Shown here: one piece after another, positions 9,447 through 17,699 of the stretch
Layout of the letters: each line of letters starts with the position of its first letter
Numbering within the stretch: the stretch's first letter is position 1
From: Mongoliitalea daihaiensis
Lineage (GTDB): Bacteria; Bacteroidota; Bacteroidia; Cytophagales; Cyclobacteriaceae
Direction: 5' to 3'
Length of the DNA: 64,000 nucleotides
NCBI RefSeq assembly: GCF_021596945.1
Contig: NZ_CP063779.1
Location: 2,020,001-2,084,000 of the forward strand
The notes under the pieces: model-generated
Database searches by the model: none
What the model saw: the letters and a program-made list of their open reading frames with translations, nothing else
What the model was told of the DNA's origin: nothing
Position numbers and translations under genes: made by a program

Positions 9447-10916
9447 ATGAAAAAACTCTTTACGTTCAGCATCATTGTTTTTTTGTGGGGTTTTAGTCCC
9501 GTTAGTGCGCAAGATAATATCAAGTACAGGTTGGACGAGGTAGTGGCTCGTGCCAAAGCCCTTTCCCCAGAATCTTTACGGATACAGACCCAGCGTGAAA
9601 ACATGTATTGGAGGTATCGATTTTTCCGTTCTAATTACAATCCCCAATTGCGTTTAAATGGTATTCTGCCAAGTTTTAGACAGGAATTTACTGCCATTAC
9701 TCAGCCAGATGGTGATATTCAGTTTTTGAATATCCGGCAAAATTTTATGGATCTGGGTCTTGGTCTGCAACAGGTAGTGGCTCCTACTGGAGGTTTATTA
9801 TCTGTAAATACTTCTACCAATCGCTTTGATAATTTTGAGAGCTTGGGAGGTACCTCCACCCGTTGGCAGGGTGTTCCTGTCAATGTACGCTTGGATCAGC
9901 CGATTTTTGCCTACAATCGCTTCAAATGGGATAAGAAAATTGAACCTTTGGTTTTTGAAGAGAGTAAGCGAGAGTATGTGGAAGATATGGAGCGGCTAAG
10001 TGCATTCACCACCTCCTTGTTTTTTGATCTTTTAGATGCGCAGGTTAATTATGACATTGCTTTAGCCAACTTAACAAATAATGAGGAAATCCTACGGATT
10101 GAGCGTGCACGCTATGAAATGGGAGTGACTTTTGAAGATAAATTATTGCAAACAGAATTGAATTTCCTTACAGCCAAGCAGGAAGCAGCACAGGCACGAG
10201 TCAATATGGAAACCAGTGCATTGGCCTTGAAAAGTAATCTAGGGTTCAGTGAAAGCGCTGATCTTTTGCTCGAAATGCCGGAGTCTATCAATGATTTTAT
10301 GGTAGATGTCAATTTGGCGTTGGAATATGCTTACCAGAATCGAGCACAAGCTTTGGGCTTTGATCGAAGAAGAACGGAAGCAGATGCACAATTAGCGCAA
10401 GCTAGAGGGGAACAATTTCAGGTGAATTTATCCGCTAGTTACGGTTATAACAATGCGGCAATGACTTGGAGAGAAATCTATACGAATCCCAATACACAAG
10501 CATTGGTGAATTTGGCAGTTTCGGTTCCTATCTTGGACTGGGGGAGAAATAAAGCTCGGATGTCTTTGGCTCAGGCTAACAAAAATTTAGTAGAGTATAC
10601 AGTGGAGCAGGAGTTGATCAATTTCGAACAGGAAATTTTCACTAAAGTAAAAAACTTTGAAGTCTTGAAGGAGCGATTAAGTATCTCCAAAACCGCTTCT
10701 TCTGTTGCTCAGCGTAGGTACGAATCTGCTTTGAAGCGTTATCAAACAGGGAATGTTTCCTTGACAGATCTGGATATTGCCCAGCGGGACAAGGACAGTA
10801 ATCAACGGGCTTATATCAGAGCACTCAGAGAGTATTGGTTAGCTTATTACGAATTAAGACAGTTGACGCTCTTTGACTTTGAGAGTGGGGTCTTGCTGTA
10901 TGAACCAGGGGTGTAA
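9447..10916 (+). CDS. TolC family outer membrane protein
   Basis: A 489-residue outer membrane efflux-type channel. Residues 1-21 are a signal peptide ending PVSAQ. The remainder has the two-fold coiled-coil repeat of the family, with long heptad-rich helices at about residues 180-250 and 390-460 and LDWGRNKARMSLAQAN, a typical second-repeat motif. The family partners inner membrane transporters and periplasmic adaptors, but no such gene is adjacent, so its partner is encoded elsewhere or it is an orphan. A 61-bp direct repeat follows immediately. Confidence 0.88.
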   Translation: MKKLFTFSIIVFLWGFSPVSAQDNIKYRLDEVVARAKALSPESLRIQTQRENMYWRYRFFRSNYNPQLRLNGILPSFRQEFTAITQPDGDIQFLNIRQNFMDLGLGLQQVVAPTGGLLSVNTSTNRFDNFESLGGTSTRWQGVPVNVRLDQPIFAYNRFKWDKKIEPLVFEESKREYVEDMERLSAFTTSLFFDLLDAQVNYDIALANLTNNEEILRIERARYEMGVTFEDKLLQTELNFLTAKQEAAQARVNMETSALALKSNLGFSESADLLLEMPESINDFMVDVNLALEYAYQNRAQALGFDRRRTEADAQLAQARGEQFQVNLSASYGYNNAAMTWREIYTNPNTQALVNLAVSVPILDWGRNKARMSLAQANKNLVEYTVEQELINFEQEIFTKVKNFEVLKERLSISKTASSVAQRRYESALKRYQTGNVSLTDLDIAQRDKDSNQRAYIRALREYWLAYYELRQLTLFDFESGVLLYEPGV

Positions 10917-10924
10917 GGGGGAGT

Positions 10925-11136
10925 GAACCGTTGACAGTGGACAGCTGGCTCTGGACCTCCCAATACTGGTGTCGACTTCGCTCAGCCTCCTGCGTCACTT
11001 AATTTAAAACTTACTAAAGTTTTCCAAGTATAGGTTCGTGTAATCAAAAAGAGTTATCGTATTTCAACCACAATCGAACCGTTGACAGTGGACAGCTAGC
11101 CGTGGACTTTCCACCACTGGCTTCGACTTCGCTCAG
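10925..11136. repeat. two direct copies of a 61-bp intergenic repeat
   Basis: Copies run from GAACCGTTGACAGTGGACAG to GACTTCGCTCAG at 10925-10985 and 11076-11136, in the same orientation, with about a dozen differences in the centre. They fill most of the gap between the convergent tolC-family and helicase genes. The TCGACTTCGCTCAG end resembles short dispersed intergenic elements often seen in Bacteroidota; no gene or terminator-like hairpin is evident. Confidence 0.75.
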
Positions 11137-11175
11137 TGATCGATGACTTAATCAACTAATTACTACTCACTCAAT

Positions 11176-12534
11176 TCATCCTTTCTTCTTATAGTTCCCT
11201 TGAGTTTTCAGTTGATTTCTGTTTCTTTTGGCCTTTGAGTTTTTATTGCCTCTAGGGGCTTTCGCTTGAGGGTTGGGTTTTGGACGAGCTTTTTTATCAT
11301 GGAAAGCACCTTTGTAGTCTGGATTGTCTCTCTTTTTCTGTCCGTCGATTTCCCGAGCATAGGCTTGTTTTTCTTCAAATGGAGTTTCAGGAACTTTGAC
11401 TTCACCTGGGATTTGGACGATAGGAACTTCCATTCGGATGATTTCCTCGATTTTTTGAAAGTGAAATTCTTCTGCTGGGTTGACAAAAGTGATGGCAAAA
11501 CCATCATTTTCTGCACGGCCTGTTCTTCCGATTCTATGGACATAATCCTCGTAAATCAGGGGTACATCAAAATTGATCACATGGCTGACCATACTGATAT
11601 CAAGTCCTCTTGCTGCGACATCTGTGGCCACTAATATTCGAACATCTCCAGCTTTGAAGTCTTCGATGGAATTGATTCGGGTATTTTGACCCTTGTTGGC
11701 ATGGATGACCCGGATAGTTCCCATATCTTTTCTATCCAAATAACTGAATACAGACTCAGCATTTTTTCTGGACTTGGTAAAAATGATTACTCTACCCAAG
11801 GATTCATTTTCCAATAAATGCATGAGTAGGTTGATTTTGGTCTTGATATTGGGAATCATATATTTGACCTGGTGTACGGTATCGGCCGTCATGGCTTGTG
11901 GCGAAACCTCTACACGCTCTGGAAATTCTAAAAATTCGTGGGATAGACGCTCCACTTTACCGCCAAAAGTAGCTGAGAACAAGAGATTTTGTCTTTTTAC
12001 TGGGATGACTTCGAGAATTGCTCGGATTTGTCCCATAAATCCCATATCGAGCATTTTATCGGCTTCATCCAAAATCATGGTTTTGATTTCTTTGGTGAAG
12101 ATTTCTCCTTTTTTGTAAAGATCAAGGAATCGACCGGGTGTTGAAATGATGATATCTACACCTTCCTGTACTTTTTCGATTTGTGTTTTTGGTCCAATTC
12201 CTCCGTATAAGCATACGTATCGGATGTCAGTATATTTTCCAAATGCTTGGACCGCTTCTTCAATCTGCATTACCAATTCTCTGGTAGGAGCCAAAATAAA
12301 TGCTCTTGGGTGCATTCCTTGAGCATATTTCACCTTCATCAAGAGGGGAAGTACGTAAGCAGCAGTTTTACCTGTCCCAGTTTGGGCTATTCCCAATACA
12401 TCATGGCCAGCCAGCGCGAGTGGGATTGCCTGTTCCTGAATAGGAGTAGGCTTGCTATATCCAGCATCCTTGATGGCTTCCAACAGTTGTTTATTAAGTT
12501 TAAATTGGTCGAAAGAAGGGGTCTCGCTGGACAT
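11176..12534 (-). CDS. DEAD-box ATP-dependent RNA helicase (RhlE-like)
   Basis: A 452-residue RNA helicase that would unwind or remodel RNA duplexes in ribosome assembly or mRNA decay. The Q motif (FDQFKLNKQLLEAI...PTPIQEQAIP), Walker A AQTGTGKT, PTRELVMQ, DEAD in LDEADKMLDMGF, SAT in LLFSATF, and HRIGRTGR in the second domain are all present. The tail after about residue 380 is rich in Lys, Arg and Asn, as in RhlE-like proteins that bind RNA or ribosomes. It is divergent from pyrC, with 88 bases between start codons. Confidence 0.93.
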   Translation of the reverse strand: MSSETPSFDQFKLNKQLLEAIKDAGYSKPTPIQEQAIPLALAGHDVLGIAQTGTGKTAAYVLPLLMKVKYAQGMHPRAFILAPTRELVMQIEEAVQAFGKYTDIRYVCLYGGIGPKTQIEKVQEGVDIIISTPGRFLDLYKKGEIFTKEIKTMILDEADKMLDMGFMGQIRAILEVIPVKRQNLLFSATFGGKVERLSHEFLEFPERVEVSPQAMTADTVHQVKYMIPNIKTKINLLMHLLENESLGRVIIFTKSRKNAESVFSYLDRKDMGTIRVIHANKGQNTRINSIEDFKAGDVRILVATDVAARGLDISMVSHVINFDVPLIYEDYVHRIGRTGRAENDGFAITFVNPAEEFHFQKIEEIIRMEVPIVQIPGEVKVPETPFEEKQAYAREIDGQKKRDNPDYKGAFHDKKARPKPNPQAKAPRGNKNSKAKRNRNQLKTQGNYKKKG

Positions 12535-12622
12535 ATGAAGGGGTGTTTAGGAATTATTTTGTCTAAGTTGGCGGACCTTTCGGTTTTAGCCATTAATTTA
12601 GTAATCAAAAATTCAGACAACT

Positions 12623-13972
12623 ATGAGCTTGAAGAGGATCTTAATTACAAATGCAAATATAGTAAATGAAGGTAAGATTACCCGAGGAGATATTTTTATT
12701 CAGGATGGATTGATAGATGCTATCGGTGAAAATCTTTCCGATATGGAATCAGATCTTCTGATCGATGCGGATGGTAAGTACGTTTTTCCAGGAATTATTG
12801 ATGATCAAGTTCATTTTAGAGAGCCGGGATTGACGCATAAAGCAGAAATTTACACCGAAAGTAAGGCGGCTGTGGCAGGAGGGATTACCTCCTATATGGA
12901 AATGCCCAATACAGTTCCACAGGCTGTTACGTTGGAACTGCTGGAAGATAAATTTGCAATCGCCAAAGAAAAATCCTTAGCCAATTATTCTTTTTTCTTT
13001 GGAGCGACAAATGACAATATTGAAGAGATTTTGAAAGTTGATCCACAAAATGTATGTGGAATTAAAGTGTTTCAAGGGTCTTCTACAGGCAATATGCTGG
13101 TGGATAATCAAGAAAGTTTGGAGCGCATTTTTAAAGAGTGTAAGTTATTGATAGCCACCCATAGTGAAAATGATACCATCATCAAGGCTAATTTGGAAAA
13201 GTACAAAGCCGAATTTGGTGAGGATATTCCTGTGAAGTTCCATCCTAAAATCCGATCTGCAGAGGCATGTTACGATGCCAGTAAACGTGTAGTAGAAATG
13301 GCGAAAAAATATGGAAGTAAGCTCCATGTTTTGCATATCAGTACGGCGGATGAGGTTAAGCTATTTGACAATAGTCTTCCTTTGGAAGAAAAGCGTATTA
13401 CGGCGGAAGCATGTATTCATCACATGTGGTTTAGTGAGGAGGATTATGAAGAGAAAGGAAATTTTATCAAATGGAATCCAGCTGTCAAGACCAAGGAAGA
13501 TCGGGATGGAGTATTTCAGGGAGTCTTAGATGGTCATATTGATGTCATTGCAACTGATCATGCTCCACATACGATAGAAGAAAAAGGGCAACTTTATGGG
13601 AAGGCTCCTTCTGGTGGGCCTCTGGTACAACATAGTTTGGTAGCCATGCTCGATATGTATCATGCAGGCAAGATAAGCTTGGAAATGATTGTGCAGAAGA
13701 TGTGTCACAATGTGGCTACATTATTTGAAATTGAAAAAAGAGGCTATTTAAGGCCCGGTTTTCATGCAGATATGGTGATTGCAGACCTTAATAGCCCATG
13801 GACTGTTTCAAAAGATAATGTTTTATCCAAATGTGGCTGGTCTCCTTTTGAAGGGCATACATTTCAATCAACTATCACACATACAATTGTTTCCGGACAT
13901 TTGGCGTACGAAAATGGGACGTTTCATGAAGAAGTGAAAGGAAAGCGATTAAAATTTTTAAGAAAAATATGA
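12623..13972 (+). CDS. pyrC: dihydroorotase
   Basis: A 449-residue dihydroorotase, catalysing cyclisation of carbamoyl-aspartate to dihydroorotate in pyrimidine synthesis. Visible: DDQVHFREPGLTHKAE (from residue 60) with the substrate Arg, GIKVFQGSS with the likely carboxylated Lys, ATHSEND and LHIST with further metal His, and ATDHAPHT with the catalytic Asp. The first His of the usual HxH is Gln here; I believe this DDQVH form is usual for Bacteroidota dihydroorotases and so does not itself mean inactivity. It contrasts with the degenerate paralogue at 4362. tRNA-His follows. Confidence 0.92.
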   Translation: MSLKRILITNANIVNEGKITRGDIFIQDGLIDAIGENLSDMESDLLIDADGKYVFPGIIDDQVHFREPGLTHKAEIYTESKAAVAGGITSYMEMPNTVPQAVTLELLEDKFAIAKEKSLANYSFFFGATNDNIEEILKVDPQNVCGIKVFQGSSTGNMLVDNQESLERIFKECKLLIATHSENDTIIKANLEKYKAEFGEDIPVKFHPKIRSAEACYDASKRVVEMAKKYGSKLHVLHISTADEVKLFDNSLPLEEKRITAEACIHHMWFSEEDYEEKGNFIKWNPAVKTKEDRDGVFQGVLDGHIDVIATDHAPHTIEEKGQLYGKAPSGGPLVQHSLVAMLDMYHAGKISLEMIVQKMCHNVATLFEIEKRGYLRPGFHADMVIADLNSPWTVSKDNVLSKCGWSPFEGHTFQSTITHTIVSGHLAYENGTFHEEVKGKRLKFLRKI

Positions 13973-13980
13973 TTTTTCAT

Positions 13981-14012
13981 TTTGATTTAAATCAAGCAAT
14001 ATATTACATTTG
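13981..14012 (+). promoter_or_regulatory. Bacteroidota-type promoter for tRNA-His
   Basis: TTTG at 13981 and TACATTTG at 14005 match the Bacteroidota -33 and -7 consensus (TTTG and TAnnTTTG), separated by 20 bases. Transcription would begin around 14018-14020, about 30 bases before the tRNA. Confidence 0.7.
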
Positions 14013-14049
14013 CACTCCGATCAGATAGGTGATCTGAATCGTGTCAAAT

Positions 14050-14124
14050 GGTGGTTGTAGCTCAGCTGGTTAGAGCGCTGGTTTGTGGATCCAGAGGTCG
14101 CCGGTTCGAACCCGGTCTTCCACC
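14050..14124 (+). tRNA. tRNA-His (GTG)
   Basis: A cloverleaf with D-arm GCTC...GAGC, anticodon loop TTGTGGA (anticodon GTG) and T-arm GCCGG-TTCGAAC-CCGGT. G at 14050 is the extra G-1 typical of tRNA-His and pairs with the C discriminator at 14124; no CCA is encoded. The acceptor stem (GTGGTTG / CTTCCAC) has two T-T mismatches at positions 5:68 and 6:67, and the anticodon stem has one more at 31:39, which is unusual. A canonical promoter and a terminator flank it. Confidence 0.9.
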
Positions 14125-14125
14125 C

Positions 14126-14160
14126 AAAAATCCCCTCAAATTTTTGAGGGGATTTTTTTT
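14126..14160 (+). terminator. tRNA-His rho-independent terminator
   Basis: A perfect stem AAATCCCCTCAAA / TTTGAGGGGATTT followed by eight T residues, one base after the tRNA. Confidence 0.9.
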
Positions 14161-14233
14161 ATAAATAGTCTAAGCATTGAACCCAAATGGCATAAAAATT
14201 GTATAAATGGTTAAAAATAAACACTAAAAGGCG

Positions 14234-14374
14234 ATGTTTACGTTATTTAAATCTCCTCCGCGATTCCCTAAATTAAAGCCAGTTAATATTAAATTTGTGC
14301 AAGAATACTTTTCTAAGTTTGAGGAATCGTTAAAAAATCTTGAAGAAGTTCAAAAAGAGCATTTCGCTTCATGA
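14234..14374 (+). CDS. small hypothetical protein, 46 residues
   Basis: A short ORF starting MFTLFKSPPRFPKLK and ending EEVQKEHFAS. The N-terminal half is basic and proline-rich; the C-terminal half (VQEYFSKFEESLKNLEEVQ) reads as an amphipathic helix. It lies between the tRNA-His terminator and a perfect terminator hairpin 11 bases after its stop, which suggests a separate short transcript and favours a real gene. AAAAGG upstream is a weak ribosome binding site. No family recognised. Confidence 0.5.
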   Translation: MFTLFKSPPRFPKLKPVNIKFVQEYFSKFEESLKNLEEVQKEHFAS

Positions 14375-14385
14375 GTAAGTCACTA

Positions 14386-14415
14386 AAAGGTTATGGAAAC
14401 ATAACCTTTATTTTT
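14386..14415 (+). terminator. rho-independent terminator after the 46-codon ORF
   Basis: Perfect 10-bp stem AAAGGTTATG / CATAACCTTT closed by a GAAA loop and followed by ATTTTTG. The end of the hairpin, TATTTTTG (14409-14416), also matches the -7 promoter consensus TAnnTTTG, so the same bases may serve the next operon. Confidence 0.8.
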
Positions 14416-14480
14416 GTCATGAATAGTTTTTCTTTCCCATCTAAAAAGGTATTTTTAAGCCTGTTCTCAAACTTTTCCCT

Positions 14481-16397
14481 ATGAGTTATATACATTTTGA
14501 CAAAACCCAATTAATAAACCTGAACTATTCACTGGATAGAGAAATCATCCGTACGAATAGAGGTGGATGCTATACTAGCACCACGATTATTGGCTGTAAT
14601 ACACGAAAATATCACGGCTTGCTTGTAGCTCCTCAACCGCAGTTGGATGAGCAATTACATGTCATGTTGTCCACGGTGCATGAGACGGTTATTCAGCGTG
14701 GTGCCAGTTTTAATTTGGGGATCAGCAAGTATCCCGGAAATTATTTTCCTAGAGGGCATAAGTACTTAGAGGATTTTGATTCTGAGCCTATTCCTAAATT
14801 GACCTATCGTGTAGGAGGGGTGTTGCTTCAAAAAGAATTGATTTTGGACACGAAAAGAGATCGTGTAATGATTCGGTATACACTTTTGGAAGCACATTCT
14901 CCAACGAAAATCAGAATTAATCCTTTCTTAGCTTTTAGAGGATACCATAGTCTTTCTAAGGCAAACGATACTATTCAAACGGAATCTCAACCGGTTCCCA
15001 ATGGGGTCTCTGTACAATTATATCCAGAATATACGCCGCTTTTCATGCAGATTTCTAAGAAAAACGAATTTGTTGCAAAGCCAGACTGGTACTATAATAT
15101 CGAGTATATCATGGAGCGGGAAAGAGGCTATGATTATCAGGAGGATTTGTTTGTTCCGGGCTATTTTGAATTCGATATAAAAAAAGGTGAATCAGTAATC
15201 TTTTCTGCAGGCTTAATAGAAGCAGACCCATCGACGAGACAAAAAGCTTTTGAAAAAGAGTTATCGCGTAGAGTACCTCGAAATAATTTTGAAAATTGTT
15301 TAAAAAACTCCGCTGGACAATTTGTTCAACGCAGAGAAGGCAAAACCCACATCATTGCGGGCTACCCTTGGTTTGGTTGGTGGGGAAGAGACACCTTTGT
15401 AGCTACTCCAGGTTTGCTTCTTACGCAAGGCGATAAAGCTACATTTTTAGAAGTAATGGACACCATGGTGGAGGATTTACACGGACCTTTGTTTCCCAAT
15501 GTGGGTAGTGGAGTGATGCGTAATATGGCTTCTATGGATGCCCCTTTGTGGTTTTTCTGGTCTTTGCAACAGTACATTGCCTTTACAGGGGATGAAAAGA
15601 CGATTAAAAACCGTTACCTAGGTAAAATGAAAGGGATCATTGATGGATTTCGTGCGGGTACAGATTTTGGTATTCACATGATGGGAAATGGCTTGATATG
15701 GGGAGGAGAAGATGGGATAGCGCTTACTTGGATGGATGCAGTAAATTCTGATGGACCAGTTACCCCAAGGATAGGAATGCCTGTAGAGATTAATGCCCTT
15801 TGGTACAATGCTTTATGTTTTTACGGAAATCTTACGAAAGACAATGAAATCCTTGCTTTATCGGAACAGGTAAAAGCTTCTTTCGTAGAAGTATTTTGGA
15901 GTGATAAGAAAAAGTATTTGGCAGATTATGTGGAAGGGACTTATAAAGATTGGTCAATCAGGCCTAATATGATTTTTGCGACCTCCTTGCCCTATTCACC
16001 CTTAGAGGAAGAACAGATGGAGTCTATCTTGGAGATTGTAAAATCAAAACTACTCACTAACCGAGGGGTCCGATCATTGGCGCCTGACGATCCTGCCTAT
16101 AAAGGTTACTACCATGGGAATCAGTTTACCCGAGATATAGCCTATCACAACGGTACCGTTTGGCCATGGTTGTTGGGACATTTTGTAGAAGGATATTTGA
16201 AACTACATGGGAAGTCAGGGAAGCATTTTGTGGAAAAAATTATCAAGGGATTTGATGGAGTAATGACCCAATATGGAGTAGGTACGGTAGCTGAAATTTA
16301 TGATGGAGACCCTCCACATAGACCGAAAGGTTCTATCTCCCAAGCTTGGAGCGTAGGTGAATTACTTCGAATGATGCATCTTGTCAGTAACTTATAA
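14481..16397 (+). CDS. glycogen debranching enzyme (amylo-alpha-1,6-glucosidase, GH133 type)
   Basis: A 638-residue protein that hydrolyses alpha-1,6 branch points of glycogen-like glucans. The N-terminal domain (to about residue 240) starts with NRGGCYTSTTIIGCNTRKYHGLL, typical of bacterial and archaeal GDE N-domains. The C-terminal alpha/alpha-barrel includes GYPWFGWWGRDTFVATPG (about residue 293), an IWGGEDGIALTWMDA segment with the probable catalytic acids, and YHNGTVWPWLLG. It starts a three-gene glucan operon with the GT4 and GH57 genes, 12 bases from the next gene. Confidence 0.9.
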   Translation: MSYIHFDKTQLINLNYSLDREIIRTNRGGCYTSTTIIGCNTRKYHGLLVAPQPQLDEQLHVMLSTVHETVIQRGASFNLGISKYPGNYFPRGHKYLEDFDSEPIPKLTYRVGGVLLQKELILDTKRDRVMIRYTLLEAHSPTKIRINPFLAFRGYHSLSKANDTIQTESQPVPNGVSVQLYPEYTPLFMQISKKNEFVAKPDWYYNIEYIMERERGYDYQEDLFVPGYFEFDIKKGESVIFSAGLIEADPSTRQKAFEKELSRRVPRNNFENCLKNSAGQFVQRREGKTHIIAGYPWFGWWGRDTFVATPGLLLTQGDKATFLEVMDTMVEDLHGPLFPNVGSGVMRNMASMDAPLWFFWSLQQYIAFTGDEKTIKNRYLGKMKGIIDGFRAGTDFGIHMMGNGLIWGGEDGIALTWMDAVNSDGPVTPRIGMPVEINALWYNALCFYGNLTKDNEILALSEQVKASFVEVFWSDKKKYLADYVEGTYKDWSIRPNMIFATSLPYSPLEEEQMESILEIVKSKLLTNRGVRSLAPDDPAYKGYYHGNQFTRDIAYHNGTVWPWLLGHFVEGYLKLHGKSGKHFVEKIIKGFDGVMTQYGVGTVAEIYDGDPPHRPKGSISQAWSVGELLRMMHLVSNL

Positions 16398-16409
16398 ATA
16401 GGTTTTTTT

Positions 16410-17699
16410 ATGAAAGTATTAATGTTTGGTTGGGAGTTTCCCCCTCATATTTCAGGTGGTTTAGGTACTGCTTGTTACGGTCTCGTCAAAGGACTCGTAC
16501 ACCATAAGCAGGATATTATTTTTGTAGTCCCTAAGTTATGGGGCGATGAGGAACCCGTAGCCGACTTTGTCAATGCCAGTGAGGTGGAAATCGATTATCG
16601 GGAGAAAACCTTTATTGATACTTGGCAAAATATGACCTATTTAGAAATCAATAGTTATTTGGTTCCTTACTTGGGTCCACAAGAGTTTGAAAAATATACG
16701 GATTACAGCATGCACCATCGGACGGATGTAGAGGAATCTGTATTTTCGAATAAATATACTTTTTCTGGCAAGTATGGAAAGAATTTGATGGAGGAAGTTT
16801 CTAGGTATGCCCTAGTTGCAACACAAATAGCTAAGTCCAAAGACCATGATTTGATTCATGCACATGATTGGCTAGCGTTTCCAGCTGGTATTGCAGCAAA
16901 ACAGATGAGTGGAAAGCCTCTTATCTGCCATATCCATGCTACTCAATATGACCGGGCAGGAGAAGGGGGAGCGCAAGGACCTGTGTATGAAATGGAAAAA
17001 GCAGGCCTGCTAGCAGCAGACCACGTGGTCGCCGTTAGTCACCTGACAAGAAACCTAGTGATTGAAAAATACGGTGTAGATCCGGATAGAGTAAGTGTCC
17101 TTCACAATGCTGTTCTAGATGCCAGTATCATCGAGTCCAAGGTAAAGAAAAAAGTACCAGAAAAAATTGTCACTTTCCTCGGAAGGATTACTTTTCAAAA
17201 AGGGCCAGAGTATTTTGTCGAGGCTGCGAAGAAAGTTATTGAGAGGGATCCAAATGTCCGCTTCGTAATGGCTGGTAATGGTGACTTGTTGAATCGCATG
17301 ATTGAGCGGGTAGCTGAACTGGGCATGGGTACCAAATTTCACTTTACAGGATTTTTGAAAGGACAGGATGTGGATGATATGTATGCCATGTCCGATGTAT
17401 ATGTAATGCCTTCGGTTTCCGAACCCTTTGGGATTGCTCCTTTGGAAGCAGTGCGTCACAATACACCAGTGATTATATCCAAACAATCGGGGGTCTCAGA
17501 AGTCTTGAGAAATGCAATTAAGATTGATTTTTGGGATGTGGATGCGATGGCGGATGCCATTTTTGCTCTGCTGCATTATCAGAGCATTGCTAAGATGTTT
17601 AAGGAACTCGGAAGTGAAGAGTTGAAAAATTTGAAATGGGAGCACGTTGCTGCCAAATTAGTTACTGTTTACGAAAAATTACACCAAGAACAACCATGA
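16410..17699 (+). CDS. GT4/GT5-like glycosyltransferase (glucan synthesis)
   Basis: A 429-residue GT-B fold glycosyltransferase. The N-terminus MFGWEFPPHISGGLGTACYGL is the glycine-rich motif seen in glycogen synthase-like enzymes. HAHDWLAFPAGIAAKQ lies in the N-domain, and the C-domain has VTFLGRITFQKGPEYFVEA and the E-x7-E motif in SVSEPFGIAPLEAV. Its position between a debranching enzyme and a GH57 hydrolase suggests that it extends or rearranges alpha-glucan. Its stop overlaps the next start by 4 bases (ATGA). The exact donor (UDP- or ADP-glucose) cannot be read. Confidence 0.85.
   Translation: MKVLMFGWEFPPHISGGLGTACYGLVKGLVHHKQDIIFVVPKLWGDEEPVADFVNASEVEIDYREKTFIDTWQNMTYLEINSYLVPYLGPQEFEKYTDYSMHHRTDVEESVFSNKYTFSGKYGKNLMEEVSRYALVATQIAKSKDHDLIHAHDWLAFPAGIAAKQMSGKPLICHIHATQYDRAGEGGAQGPVYEMEKAGLLAADHVVAVSHLTRNLVIEKYGVDPDRVSVLHNAVLDASIIESKVKKKVPEKIVTFLGRITFQKGPEYFVEAAKKVIERDPNVRFVMAGNGDLLNRMIERVAELGMGTKFHFTGFLKGQDVDDMYAMSDVYVMPSVSEPFGIAPLEAVRHNTPVIISKQSGVSEVLRNAIKIDFWDVDAMADAIFALLHYQSIAKMFKELGSEELKNLKWEHVAAKLVTVYEKLHQEQP

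Noticed and set aside
12623-13972. pyrC as a second inactive dihydroorotase, because the first His of HxH is Gln
   Set aside because: All other active-site elements (Arg, Lys, later His, TDHAPH) are intact and the DDQVHFREPG form appears to be the normal Bacteroidota version.
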